DNA of 64,000 nt from Rhizobium leguminosarum bv. trifolii WSM2297. Lineage in GTDB: Bacteria; Pseudomonadota; Alphaproteobacteria; Rhizobiales; Rhizobiaceae. The translations under genes and the position numbers were made by a program. Below are positions 10,468 through 18,651 of the stretch, piece after piece; positions within the stretch are counted from its first letter, which is position 1; each line of letters starts with the position of its first letter. Where the stretch lies: assembly GCF_000271845.1 (NCBI RefSeq), contig NZ_JH719395.1, forward strand, positions 4,580,146 through 4,644,145, in the 5' to 3' direction. Under the pieces are notes generated by a model. That model did not search any database. It was given only the letters and a program-made list of their open reading frames with translations, and was not told the DNA's origin.

Positions 10468-10506
10468 CGAATCTGAGGGAGTGGGTTTGCGTCCAGTACG
10501 TGGCTG

Positions 10507-10642
10507 CCCCTCACCCTAACCCTCTCCCCGTAAAACGGGGAGAGGGGACGTGCCCTGCGAGAGGTTAGAGGGGAACGGAGAGGTTGCGGCACACCCCTTC
10601 GCCCCGTTCACGGGGAGAAGGTGCCGGCAGGCGGATGAGGGG
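10507..10642 (+). repeat. Intergenic repeat (CCCTCACCCTAACC family), copy 1
   Basis: A full copy of the window's main repeat. It begins CCCCTCACCCTAACCCTC and ends GGCAGGCGGATGAGGGG. Inside are two hairpin-forming blocks (CTCTCCCCG..CGGGGAGAG and CTTCGCCCCG..CGGGGAGAAG). It fills most of the gap between the phosphatase and the OmpV-like gene. Confidence 0.85.
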
Positions 10643-10779
10643 CCGTTCTCGCCAGTCTCATAAGTCTCCATAACGCGCAATCTCCTCGCCCGTGGTTAAC
10701 ATCGCGGTAACGACATCACGATAAGTCTAGCCACCGCCGCTCTCCGCGGCTTTGTTTTTGCGTTTTCTGGAGTGCGGAC

Positions 10780-11595
10780 GTGTCTCATCGATCAGTCGTA
10801 TCGATCTTTTTTGCTATTGCCTTTTCATCCCTGGGTTCGGCGGCTGCAGCGCAGGAAAGCGGCCAGCATTTCTGGTCGGGCGACTGGTATCTGAACGTCG
10901 GCGTCGCCGGCTTCTCGGCGCCGAAATTCGAGGGCTCGTCGCATAATGAATTCAAGTTCAGTCCGCTGATTTCGGTCGGTCGCCAAGGCGCCGGCCCACG
11001 CTTTTCCTCGCGCAACGACAACCCGTCCTTCGCTCTCATCGACAAGGGCGCCTTCCGCGCCGGTATCGTCGGCAAGTTCGTGCCGTCGCGCGATGCCGGC
11101 GACGACAGTGACCTGAAGGGCTTGAGGAAAGTCAAATGGGGAGCTGAGGCCGGCGGCTTCGTCGAAGTCTATCCGACCGATTTCCTGCGCGCCCGCGCCG
11201 AAGTCCGGCAGGGCATCCGTTCCCACGACGGCGTCGTCGCCGATCTCGCCGTCGATGCCTTCACCGACATCGCGCCCAACCTGCAGCTGTCAGGCGGCCC
11301 GCGCGCGACATTTGCGACGAGAGGCTATTACGATGCCTATTACGGCGTCAGCGCCAAGCACGCCGCAGCGAGCGGCCTTGACCCTTACAAGCCGTCGGCG
11401 GGCATGCAGTCCTATGGCGCCGGCGCGGCGCTGACATGGAAGGCGACCGAAAATCTCTCGGCCAGCTCCTTCCTCGAATATAAGCGGCTCGCCGGTCCCG
11501 CCGCCGACAGCAGCCTGGTGCGCGACCGCGGCTCGAAGAACCAGGTGCTGATCGGCGTCTCGGCGACCTACAAGTTCAATTTCTCCCTGCAGTGA
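10780..11595 (+). CDS. MipA/OmpV family outer membrane protein
   Basis: A 271-residue outer membrane beta-barrel. The signal peptide ends in GSAAAAQE (about residues 19-26). The mature protein begins with a DWYLNVGVAGFSAPKFEGS segment typical of MipA/OmpV proteins and ends with an aromatic-rich strand (SATYKFNFSLQ) fitting BAM recognition. Alternating strands run throughout. Role unknown: named members act as porins or as scaffolds for murein enzymes. The start is a GTG at 10780, with GGAG seven bases upstream; no ATG fits. It lies between a repeat element and tandem palindromes, so it is likely transcribed alone. Confidence 0.88.
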   Translation: MSHRSVVSIFFAIAFSSLGSAAAAQESGQHFWSGDWYLNVGVAGFSAPKFEGSSHNEFKFSPLISVGRQGAGPRFSSRNDNPSFALIDKGAFRAGIVGKFVPSRDAGDDSDLKGLRKVKWGAEAGGFVEVYPTDFLRARAEVRQGIRSHDGVVADLAVDAFTDIAPNLQLSGGPRATFATRGYYDAYYGVSAKHAAASGLDPYKPSAGMQSYGAGAALTWKATENLSASSFLEYKRLAGPAADSSLVRDRGSKNQVLIGVSATYKFNFSLQ

Positions 11596-11599
11596 TCCA

Positions 11600-11706
11600 A
11601 TGCATGTCGCCCGGAAGTGTGTAGCGGTTCCGGGATAACGACATGCATTAAACATCCAATGCATGTCGCCCGGAAGTGTGCAGCGGTTCCGGGCTAACGA
11701 CATGCA
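11600..11706. repeat. Tandem copies of a 49-bp palindromic element
   Basis: Two nearly identical copies, 11600-11648 and about 11659-11706, start ATGCATGTCGCCCGGAAGTG and end CGGTTCCGGGATAACGACATGCA (second copy GGGCTAACG). Each is an imperfect palindrome: ATGCATGTCG pairs with CGACATGCAT and CCCGGAA with TTCCGGG. A third copy is at 19643-19691. The second copy abuts the ubiA coding region and creates a false N-terminal extension there. Confidence 0.85.
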
Positions 11707-11761
11707 GAAGACAAAGAGATCGCTTCTTGACCGGATCGCCGGCCGGTCGCTAGATGGCGGC

Positions 11762-12721
11762 ATGCAAGATACCGGCGACTTCAACGATCGCGTTTCCGAC
11801 GCACCTTCCGATAACTGGGTCTACCGGATCCTGCCGCCATGGCTGTGGCCCTATGCGCAGCTGGCGCGATGGGATCGGCCGATCGGCTGGCAGCTGCTGA
11901 TGTGGCCGTGCTTCTGGTCGGCAACGCTTGCCGCCAATGCGGCGATCGGCGAGGGGCTCTATTCTGGCAGCCTGCTGGTGTCCCACCTTTTCCTTTATTT
12001 CATCGGCGCGGTCGCCATGCGCGGCGCCGGCTGCACCTATAATGATCTCGTCGACCACGAGATCGACATGGAAGTGGCGCGCACGCGGTCGCGTCCGCTT
12101 CCCTCCGGACGCGTGACGCGCGCCCGCGCGAAGATCTTCATCGGCCTGCAAGCGCTGGTCGGCCTCTTCGTGCTCTTGCAGTTCAACTGGTTCACGGTCT
12201 TCCTCGGCGTGCTCTCGCTCGGCATCGTCGCGCTTTACCCCTATGCCAAACGCTTCACCGACTGGCCGCAATTCTATCTGGGGCTTGCCTTTTCCTGGGG
12301 CGCGCTGATGGGCTGGGCCGGCATTCTGGGCGAAATTTCCTTCGCCTCCATCCTGCTTTACGCCGCCTCTGTCGCCTGGACGATCGGTTACGACACGATC
12401 TATGCGCATCAGGACAAGGAGGACGACGAGCTGATCGGCGTCCGCTCGACCGCGCGCCTGTTCGGCGACAGGACGCGGCAATGGCTGATCGGCCTTTATG
12501 GGCTGACGCTGGTGCTGATGTTTGTGGCTTTTGCTCTCGCCGGCGCCAATCTCATCGCTTTCCTGGCCTTGCTCGGCGCCGCCGGCATGTTCGCCTGGCA
12601 GATCGTCCGGCTCGATATCGACGATGCCGCCCAATGCCTGGCACTGTTCAAATCGAACAACCGCGTCGGCCTGATCATCTTCTTCGGCCTTTTCGTCTCG
12701 CTGCTGTTTGCCATTCCCTGA
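11762..12721 (+). CDS. ubiA: 4-hydroxybenzoate polyprenyltransferase
   Basis: A 319-residue UbiA-family integral membrane prenyltransferase. It attaches a polyprenyl chain to 4-hydroxybenzoate, an early ubiquinone step in the inner membrane. Both Asp-rich Mg-diphosphate motifs are present: NDLVDHEID near 93 and DTIYAHQDKEDD near 209. About eight hydrophobic helices are visible. The frame is open further upstream, but those codons come from the palindromic repeat. The ATG at 11762 gives MQDTGDFNDRVSDAPSDNW, a plausible native start; an ATG at 11702 inside the repeat edge is the alternative. A strong bidirectional terminator follows. Confidence 0.92.
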   Translation: MQDTGDFNDRVSDAPSDNWVYRILPPWLWPYAQLARWDRPIGWQLLMWPCFWSATLAANAAIGEGLYSGSLLVSHLFLYFIGAVAMRGAGCTYNDLVDHEIDMEVARTRSRPLPSGRVTRARAKIFIGLQALVGLFVLLQFNWFTVFLGVLSLGIVALYPYAKRFTDWPQFYLGLAFSWGALMGWAGILGEISFASILLYAASVAWTIGYDTIYAHQDKEDDELIGVRSTARLFGDRTRQWLIGLYGLTLVLMFVAFALAGANLIAFLALLGAAGMFAWQIVRLDIDDAAQCLALFKSNNRVGLIIFFGLFVSLLFAIP

Positions 12722-12743
12722 ATGAAACGATGAATGAAACGAC

Positions 12744-12767
12744 AAACCCGGCGCGGGCGCCGGGTTT
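12744..12767. terminator. Bidirectional terminator between ubiA and the DUF6101 gene
   Basis: AAACCCGGCGC (12744-12754) and GCGCCGGGTTT (12757-12767) are perfect inverted repeats, with A and T runs at the outer ends. It sits between two convergent genes and can serve both strands. Confidence 0.75.
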
Positions 12768-12802
12768 CAAATGCGTACGAAAACGAAGTGTCGCTATTTC
12801 GT

Positions 12803-13369
12803 TCAGTTGCGGGCGATGATTTCCTTGCCTTCGATCTTCATGGCGACGCCGAGCCGGCCGGTGGTGCGGCGCACGAGGAAGCGCGGGCGGCGGTTGGCGA
12901 AGTAGGAATGGCGGCGACGCGGCTTGAGGTCGCTGGTGCGCAAGGCGCCGATATGGTCTTCGAGCGGCCGGGCGACGCCGTCGGCCTCGACCATCAGCAT
13001 CGGAATGCGGAAGGCTTCCGACCAGCCGCGCCAATCGGCGGCAATATCGCTGAGATCATGGGCGACGAGCAGCGGAATGCAGAGTTCCGGATCGGCATGA
13101 TGAAGCTCGAGGGTGACGGTAACCTCGCCGTCGCCATGGTCGATGGCGCGGGCGGCGACACCTAGGAAGACGCGCTTCGGCAGCGCAATCGAGAGCGGCA
13201 GGCCGCTGGAGGGGAGGACCTTGCGCAGGACCGCGCCGCGTTCGTCTATGGTGATATTGACGTCATCCGAACAATCATGGATGGCGTAGCTGACCTGCTG
13301 CGGAAAGCGGGACGGATCGAGGCGTAACGTCGTGCCAGCCCAAGCGGGCTTCATTACGGGATTGTTCAT
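12803..13369 (-). CDS. DUF6101 family protein
   Basis: A 188-residue protein with no signal peptide or membrane segment. It begins MNNPVMKPAWAGTTLRLDP, has a central block with LPKRVFLGVAARAIDHG, and has a basic C-terminal tract (LKPRRRHSYFANRRPRFLVRR) that may contact nucleic acid or membrane; that is inference. It resembles the family annotated as DUF6101 in Rhizobiales, of unknown function. It is transcribed away from the giant DUF1217 gene. Its promoter region shares a TCTCAGGTAAG motif in inverted orientation with that gene. Start chosen at the first ATG; the ribosome site (AAGGGTAG) is modest. Confidence 0.75.
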   Translation of the reverse strand: MNNPVMKPAWAGTTLRLDPSRFPQQVSYAIHDCSDDVNITIDERGAVLRKVLPSSGLPLSIALPKRVFLGVAARAIDHGDGEVTVTLELHHADPELCIPLLVAHDLSDIAADWRGWSEAFRIPMLMVEADGVARPLEDHIGALRTSDLKPRRRHSYFANRRPRFLVRRTTGRLGVAMKIEGKEIIARN

Positions 13370-13385
13370 GTCATTCTACCCTTGT

Positions 13386-13597
13386 CTTACCTGAGAGCCG
13401 ATTTCCGGTCTTCTCCTTGGGACTTTTCGTCCTCTATGGCCGACAATAGGCGGGGGCCGTTCCGTACAGCTTAAAAATTGCGGTTAAGAAAACTTTGCCT
13501 CCTCTGATGGTTATCAAAACCGAATCCGGCAGGGTTTCCGGAAGGTGAACAGGACGCTGTGCTGAAATGATGCATCCTGAGGTAAGTCTCAGGTAAG
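13386..13597. promoter_or_regulatory. Inverted TCTCAGGTAAG motifs in a divergent promoter region
   Basis: CTTACCTGAGA at 13386-13396 is the exact complement of TCTCAGGTAAG at 13587-13597. A third, one-mismatch copy (CTGAGGTAAG) is at 13577-13586. The motifs sit just upstream of two divergent genes (DUF6101 and the DUF1217 protein), where a shared regulator could bind. The 297-bp gap holds no gene. Confidence 0.4.
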
Positions 13598-13666
13598 CTT
13601 TTCGTGGCAAAATTTGCTTACCAGCAGTTCGTTCTTTTAGAGATTTTGCCGAAAAGGGCGCATTTG

Positions 13667-16600
13667 ATGATTACGGCTTCCCTCGCTTACACGATCCTGT
13701 CGAAGGATATGACGTCGAGCCTGAGCAAGGTCGCGTCGCAGGCGACGGTCAAGAAGGACGCCCAGTACTACGCCGACCATATCAATAAGGTCACATCGGT
13801 CGACGACTTCCTCGGCGATTACAAGCTCTACAGCTATGCGATGAAAGCCTATGGTCTCGAGGACATGACCTATGCCAAGGCCTTCATGAAGAAGGTGCTG
13901 GAAAGCGATCTCACCGACCCCAACAGCTACGCCAACAAGCTCTCCGATACGCGCTACCGCGAATTCGCCGCTGCCTTCAATTTCAATGCGCCCGAAAAGG
14001 ACGTGCAGACGGACGCGCAGGAGGACGATCTCATCGGCCTCTACAAGCAGTCCTTCGTCGACGCCGACAAGGCGGCGACCGCCGAGAGCACTTATTACGG
14101 CAACAATATCGACAGCGTGAAGACCGTCGACGATCTGGTCAACAACACCAGGCTTCGCACCTATGTGCTGAAGACCTTCAACATCGATCCGACCTATGCG
14201 TCGAAGGATTTTCTGCGCCAGGTGCTGACGAGCGATCTCAGCGACCCCACGAGCGTCGTCAACACGCAGGGCGGCGACAAGTATAAGGCGCTGGCCGCCC
14301 AGTTCGGCTTCAACGCCGACGGCACGGTCACCGGCACGGCCCAGACCGCGGCGCAAAAGGCTTCGGTCATCGAGACCTACACGCTGAATTCCCAGTCCGT
14401 GATCATCGACAATTCGGTCGGTTCCGACGTTGTCTACGTCAACAAGACGGCGGCCGATTACAACCAGGCCTATTATACCGCCAAGATCGGCACGATCACC
14501 AATGTCGACGATTTGGTCGCCGACAAACGTCTGACCTCCTACATCAAGACGGCTTACAGCATGGGCGCCGATTTCACCGCGGCGGCGCTGCGCACGGTCC
14601 TGACCGATCCCGGCTATGCCCAGCTGATGGGCTTTACCAATGTCTACAACGCCTTCAACTTCAAATCCGACGGTTCGACCTCGAACACGGTGCGCGTGCG
14701 GACGCTCGACCAGGCGAACAAGCTGTCATCGGCGGCGTCGATCACCGCCAACTACTATAAGGTGACGTCGCAATCGAGCGGCATCACCAATGTCGACGAC
14801 CTGCTCGCCGACGGAAACATGGCGCGCTACATCAAGGATGCCTATGGTCTCGGCACCGATTTCAGCAATGCCGATTTGAAGAACATCCTGACCGACTCGG
14901 CCTATGCCTCCGCGCAAGGCCATGCCGATCTCAATGCCGATTTCAACTTCCAGGCTGATGGTTCGATCAATGGTTCGGTGATCCAGACGGACACGCAGCG
15001 CAAGTCGACAACCGACAAATCGGCGGCGAACGCCGCCCACTTCAACGCCATGATCGACACTGTCACCAATGTCGACGCCATCATGTCCGATCCCATTGCG
15101 GTCAGCTATCTCAGAACCAGCATGCAGGTCGCCGACAGCGTCTCCGATGCGACGCTGAGGACCTTCCTCGTCGATCCCGCGGCGGCCAGCGCTCAGGGCT
15201 ATAGCGACGTCCACGATCTCTTCAATTTCAAGACCGACGGTTCGGTCGCCACCCTCTACGCTTCGCAGACGGCCGCGCAGAGCGCGAGCACTGCCAGCAA
15301 GGCCGACAGCGCGGCAGTCTATTATCAGTCGACCATCGCGGGAATCTCGAACGTCGATCAGCTGCTGGCGGACCAGAAGCTGAATAATTTCGTGCGCAAC
15401 GCCTTCGGCATCCCGTCGACCGTCACCGATGTCGCTCTTCGCAGCATTCTGACCGATCAGAGCGGCACCGGCACCTATGCCGACGTCGCCGCCGCCTTCA
15501 ATTTCAAGGCTGATGGCTCTCTCAAGGACGGACTGGCGGCGCAGACGGACACCCAGATCCGCAACACGAAATTTTCCGCCGGAGCGCGCACCGACGATTA
15601 TTCCGCCCGGATGGCGACGATCGCCAATGTCGACGAGCTCATCGCCGATCCCGCCATCACCAATTTCCTGAAGAGCACCTACAATCTGCCGTTGGACATC
15701 TCGGATGCCGACCTGAAGAGCTTCCTGACCGATGCGACGGCCGCCTCAGCCGCCGGTCATTCCGATCTCAACGCCGATTTCAACTTCGCCGCCGACGGAT
15801 CGCTGCCGGTCGTCAGCTCGGTCCAGACGGCCGACCAAGCGCAGACCACCAATGACAACTATATGGCGCGTTATGACGACGAGCGCGACGAGGCGATCGA
15901 CGAGGTCGTGTCCAACTACTCGAGCATGATGGCCGAAAGCACCAGCCTGCTCGACACTGCCGAGATCAAATCGGTCAACGATTTCCTGCGCAGCAATGCC
16001 ACGGCCGATTTCAAGAAGAGCAACGACAAACTGCCGGATCCCTATCATGTGGCGCTGCAGGCCTTCGGCCTGACAGACCAGGACGTGCCGCGCTCGATGA
16101 TGCGCAAGATCCTGACGAGCGATGCCTATGATCCGGACGGCTATATCGCCTCGCTGAAGGACGAGCGCATCACCAATCTCGCCCGCGCCTTCAATTTCGG
16201 CCCCGACGGCAAGGCGGCATCACCCTTCCAGGCGCTGCCCGACGCGACCATGGCCAAATATGCCACCGACTACAAGGCGCATATGACCATGCTGCTGAAG
16301 GCCGGCCCGGTAAAGGACAAGGCATCGAAGGACGCAACAACCGAGGTCGATTACTTCGCCAAGGGCATGGCCAAGGTGAAGTCGCTCGACGATTTCCTCG
16401 ACGACAGCCGCCTGACGGATCTGGTGCTGAAAGCCAACAATCTCGACCCGAAGAATTACGACAAGGCGACGCTGAAGAAGATCTTCACCTCCGATCCCGA
16501 CGACAAGAAGAGCTATCTCAACACCAAGGCCGATGGCCGCTTCAAGGATATCGTCGCCGCCTTCAACTTCGACAAGGACGGCAATCTGACCCGCGCCAAG

Positions 16601-16996
16601 ATGGGCGCCATCCAGAACAAGGCCGCCGAGGAAAACACCCAGGAACTCTATGTCCAGCAGACGCTGGAAGCCCAGCAGGGCGAAAGCAACGACGGTGTGC
16701 GCCTGGCGCTTTATTTCAGCCGCAAGGCCCCGAGCATCACCTCGATCTATTCGATCCTCGGCGACAAGGCGCTCTATCAGGTGATCACCACCGCCTACAG
16801 CCTGCCCTCGCAGATCTCCGGCATGGACGTCGCCAAGCAGGCCGACCTGATCAACCGCTTCGTCAAGCTCGAGGATCTCCAGGACCCGAAAAAGGTCGAC
16901 AAGCTGCTGCGCCGCTTCACCGCCATGTACGACGTCCAGAACAGCGCCCAGCAATCGCCAGCGCTGCAAATCCTCACCGGCGGCGGTACGCGCTAG
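13667..16996 (+). CDS. Giant tandem-repeat DUF1217 protein
   Basis: A 1109-residue protein made almost wholly of about ten diverged repeats. Each has a pattern like YY...I..I.NVDDLLAD..L..Y...AY.L......ALR.ILTD......Y.D...AFNF..DG. Repeats begin near residues 30, 135, 265, 360, 455, 550, 645, 765, 900 and 1020; the last ends in RRFTAMYDVQN, as in ordinary single-unit DUF1217 proteins. No signal peptide or membrane helix is seen. DUF1217 genes are often found in rhizobial flagellar clusters, which suggests a surface or flagellar link, but no flagellar gene is nearby. ATG 13667 has AAGGG eight bases upstream; the frame is open to 13604. Confidence 0.8.
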   Translation: MITASLAYTILSKDMTSSLSKVASQATVKKDAQYYADHINKVTSVDDFLGDYKLYSYAMKAYGLEDMTYAKAFMKKVLESDLTDPNSYANKLSDTRYREFAAAFNFNAPEKDVQTDAQEDDLIGLYKQSFVDADKAATAESTYYGNNIDSVKTVDDLVNNTRLRTYVLKTFNIDPTYASKDFLRQVLTSDLSDPTSVVNTQGGDKYKALAAQFGFNADGTVTGTAQTAAQKASVIETYTLNSQSVIIDNSVGSDVVYVNKTAADYNQAYYTAKIGTITNVDDLVADKRLTSYIKTAYSMGADFTAAALRTVLTDPGYAQLMGFTNVYNAFNFKSDGSTSNTVRVRTLDQANKLSSAASITANYYKVTSQSSGITNVDDLLADGNMARYIKDAYGLGTDFSNADLKNILTDSAYASAQGHADLNADFNFQADGSINGSVIQTDTQRKSTTDKSAANAAHFNAMIDTVTNVDAIMSDPIAVSYLRTSMQVADSVSDATLRTFLVDPAAASAQGYSDVHDLFNFKTDGSVATLYASQTAAQSASTASKADSAAVYYQSTIAGISNVDQLLADQKLNNFVRNAFGIPSTVTDVALRSILTDQSGTGTYADVAAAFNFKADGSLKDGLAAQTDTQIRNTKFSAGARTDDYSARMATIANVDELIADPAITNFLKSTYNLPLDISDADLKSFLTDATAASAAGHSDLNADFNFAADGSLPVVSSVQTADQAQTTNDNYMARYDDERDEAIDEVVSNYSSMMAESTSLLDTAEIKSVNDFLRSNATADFKKSNDKLPDPYHVALQAFGLTDQDVPRSMMRKILTSDAYDPDGYIASLKDERITNLARAFNFGPDGKAASPFQALPDATMAKYATDYKAHMTMLLKAGPVKDKASKDATTEVDYFAKGMAKVKSLDDFLDDSRLTDLVLKANNLDPKNYDKATLKKIFTSDPDDKKSYLNTKADGRFKDIVAAFNFDKDGNLTRAKMGAIQNKAAEENTQELYVQQTLEAQQGESNDGVRLALYFSRKAPSITSIYSILGDKALYQVITTAYSLPSQISGMDVAKQADLINRFVKLEDLQDPKKVDKLLRRFTAMYDVQNSAQQSPALQILTGGGTR

Positions 16997-17021
16997 TCAT
17001 AATTGCTCCTCACGCTTCAAG

Positions 17022-17160
17022 CCCCTCACCCTAACCCTCTCCCCGTTTTTGACGGGGAGAGGGGACGTGCCCTGCACGAGGTTGCGTGGGAACAGAGAGG
17101 TCGCGGCACATCCCCTTCGCCCCGCAAGCGGGGAGAAGGTGCCGGCAGGCGGATGAGGGG
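17022..17160 (+). repeat. Intergenic repeat (CCCTCACCCTAACC family), copy 2
   Basis: A full copy with the same two ends as copy 1 (CCCCTCACCCTAACCCTC and CAGGCGGATGAGGGG) and the same internal hairpin blocks. It lies between the convergent DUF1217 gene and the FAD-linked oxidase. Confidence 0.85.
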
Positions 17161-17183
17161 CTATTCTCCCCCTGGCGGCGCCC

Positions 17184-18620
17184 TCAAACGTCGACGCTGA
17201 CGACTTTCCCGGGGTTCATAATATTCGCCGGATCGAAGGCGCGCTTGATGCGGCGCATCAATTCGATTTCGATCGCCGGCCGGATTGCCGCCAGCTCGTC
17301 GCGCTTCAGCTGGCCGATGCCGTGCTCGGCCGAGATCGAGCCGCCATGCGCCAGCACCAAGCCATGGACGATGTGGTTCATTTCGCGCCAGCGGCCGATG
17401 AAGGCGGCCTTGTCGGCGCCGATCGGCTGGGAAATATTATAATGGATATTGCCGTCGCCCATATGGCCGAAAGCGCAGATGCGGGCTCCGGGCATTGCCG
17501 CCATCACCGCTTCTTCCGCCTCGGCCATGAAATGCGGGATCCTCGATACCGGCACGGAAACATCGTGCTTGATCGACCCGCCTTCGGGCTTCTGGGCATC
17601 CGACATGCTCTCGCGCATGTGCCAGATCGCCTTCTGCTGTGCCACCGATGAGGCGATCGCCGCATCGAGCACCAGCCCGGCCTCAAAACCCTGTTCGAGC
17701 ACGCCGTTCATCATCCGCTCTGCCGTCTCGGCCGAATCCGACGTCGAAATGTCGATCAGCACATACCAGGGATAGGCCGCTTCCAACGGATCGCGCACGC
17801 CGTCGATGTGGCGTGTGGTGATCTCGACGCCGAAACGCGGCATCAGCTCGAAACCGGTGAGCGAGGCGCCGCAGAGGCTGGAGGCAAGATTGAAGAGACC
17901 GAGCGCATCCGCCACCGAATTCAGGCCGGCGAACGCCACCTGATGGCCGAGCGGCTGCGGGAAAAGCTTCAGAACCGCGCCGGTGATGATGCCGAGCGTG
18001 CCTTCGGCGCCGATGAAAAGGTCGCGCAGATCATAGCCGGTATTGTCCTTCTTCAGGCGGCGCAAGCCGTCCCATATCTCGCCGGTCGGCAGCACCACCT
18101 CGAGGCCGAGGCAGAGCTGGCGCATATTGCCGTAGGCCAGCACCGCCGTACCGCCGGCATTGGTGGACAGGTTGCCGCCGATGCGGCAGGAACCCTCTGA
18201 GCCGAGCGACAGCGGAAACAGCCGCCCATGCGCTTCGGCCGCCTTCTGCACCTCGGCCAGAATGGCGCCGCCATCGGCCACCAGCACGTTCGCCACCGGA
18301 TCGACATCGCGGATCCTGTTCATGCGCTCGAGCGACAGGATGATATCGGACTTGCCGGCGCGCGGCGTCTGGCCGCCGACCAAGCCGGTATTGCCGGTCT
18401 GCGGCACGATCGCCGTTCCAGTCTCCGTCGCAAGCTTCATGATCTCGGAGACTTGCTCGACCGAACCGGGCTTCAAAAGGAGAGGGGAGGAGCCGTGATA
18501 GAGTCCGCGGTTTTCGATCAGGTGCGGCGCAAGATCGGCCTCGGCGCGAAGCGCGTATTTGTCGCCGACGATGGCTGCGAAGCGGTCGAGAAGTTCGGTG
18601 GAAATGCCGGTGCTGCTCAT
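17184..18620 (-). CDS. FAD-binding 2-hydroxyacid dehydrogenase (GlcD / D-2-HGDH type)
   Basis: A 477-residue flavoprotein of the FAD_binding_4 plus FAD-oxidase C family. The PP-loop region reads VPQTGNTGLVGGQTP near 95-109. The substrate and metal motif FGHMGDGNIHYN and the late SAEHGIGQLKRD segment are intact. Members oxidise D-2-hydroxyglutarate, D-lactate or glycolate; sequence alone does not settle which, but the single-chain form favours a D-2-hydroxyglutarate or D-lactate dehydrogenase. The ATG at 18620 follows GAGGATCG. It lies 31 bp after the Sua5/TsaC gene on the same strand, so the two probably share a transcript. Confidence 0.88.
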   Translation of the reverse strand: MSSTGISTELLDRFAAIVGDKYALRAEADLAPHLIENRGLYHGSSPLLLKPGSVEQVSEIMKLATETGTAIVPQTGNTGLVGGQTPRAGKSDIILSLERMNRIRDVDPVANVLVADGGAILAEVQKAAEAHGRLFPLSLGSEGSCRIGGNLSTNAGGTAVLAYGNMRQLCLGLEVVLPTGEIWDGLRRLKKDNTGYDLRDLFIGAEGTLGIITGAVLKLFPQPLGHQVAFAGLNSVADALGLFNLASSLCGASLTGFELMPRFGVEITTRHIDGVRDPLEAAYPWYVLIDISTSDSAETAERMMNGVLEQGFEAGLVLDAAIASSVAQQKAIWHMRESMSDAQKPEGGSIKHDVSVPVSRIPHFMAEAEEAVMAAMPGARICAFGHMGDGNIHYNISQPIGADKAAFIGRWREMNHIVHGLVLAHGGSISAEHGIGQLKRDELAAIRPAIEIELMRRIKRAFDPANIMNPGKVVSVDV

Positions 18621-18651
18621 CGGGGTCGATCCTCGGTCGATTTGATCAGTG

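Noticed and set aside
11663..11761. Upstream in-frame extension of ubiA beginning inside the palindromic repeat
   Set aside because: The codons come from the 49-bp repeat, which is present elsewhere in non-coding DNA, and no ribosome site precedes them.
13667..16996. Possible DNA-level tandem repeat or CRISPR-like array in the DUF1217 gene
   Set aside because: The repetition is at protein level with variable unit length; the DNA units are too diverged for a CRISPR array or recent duplication.
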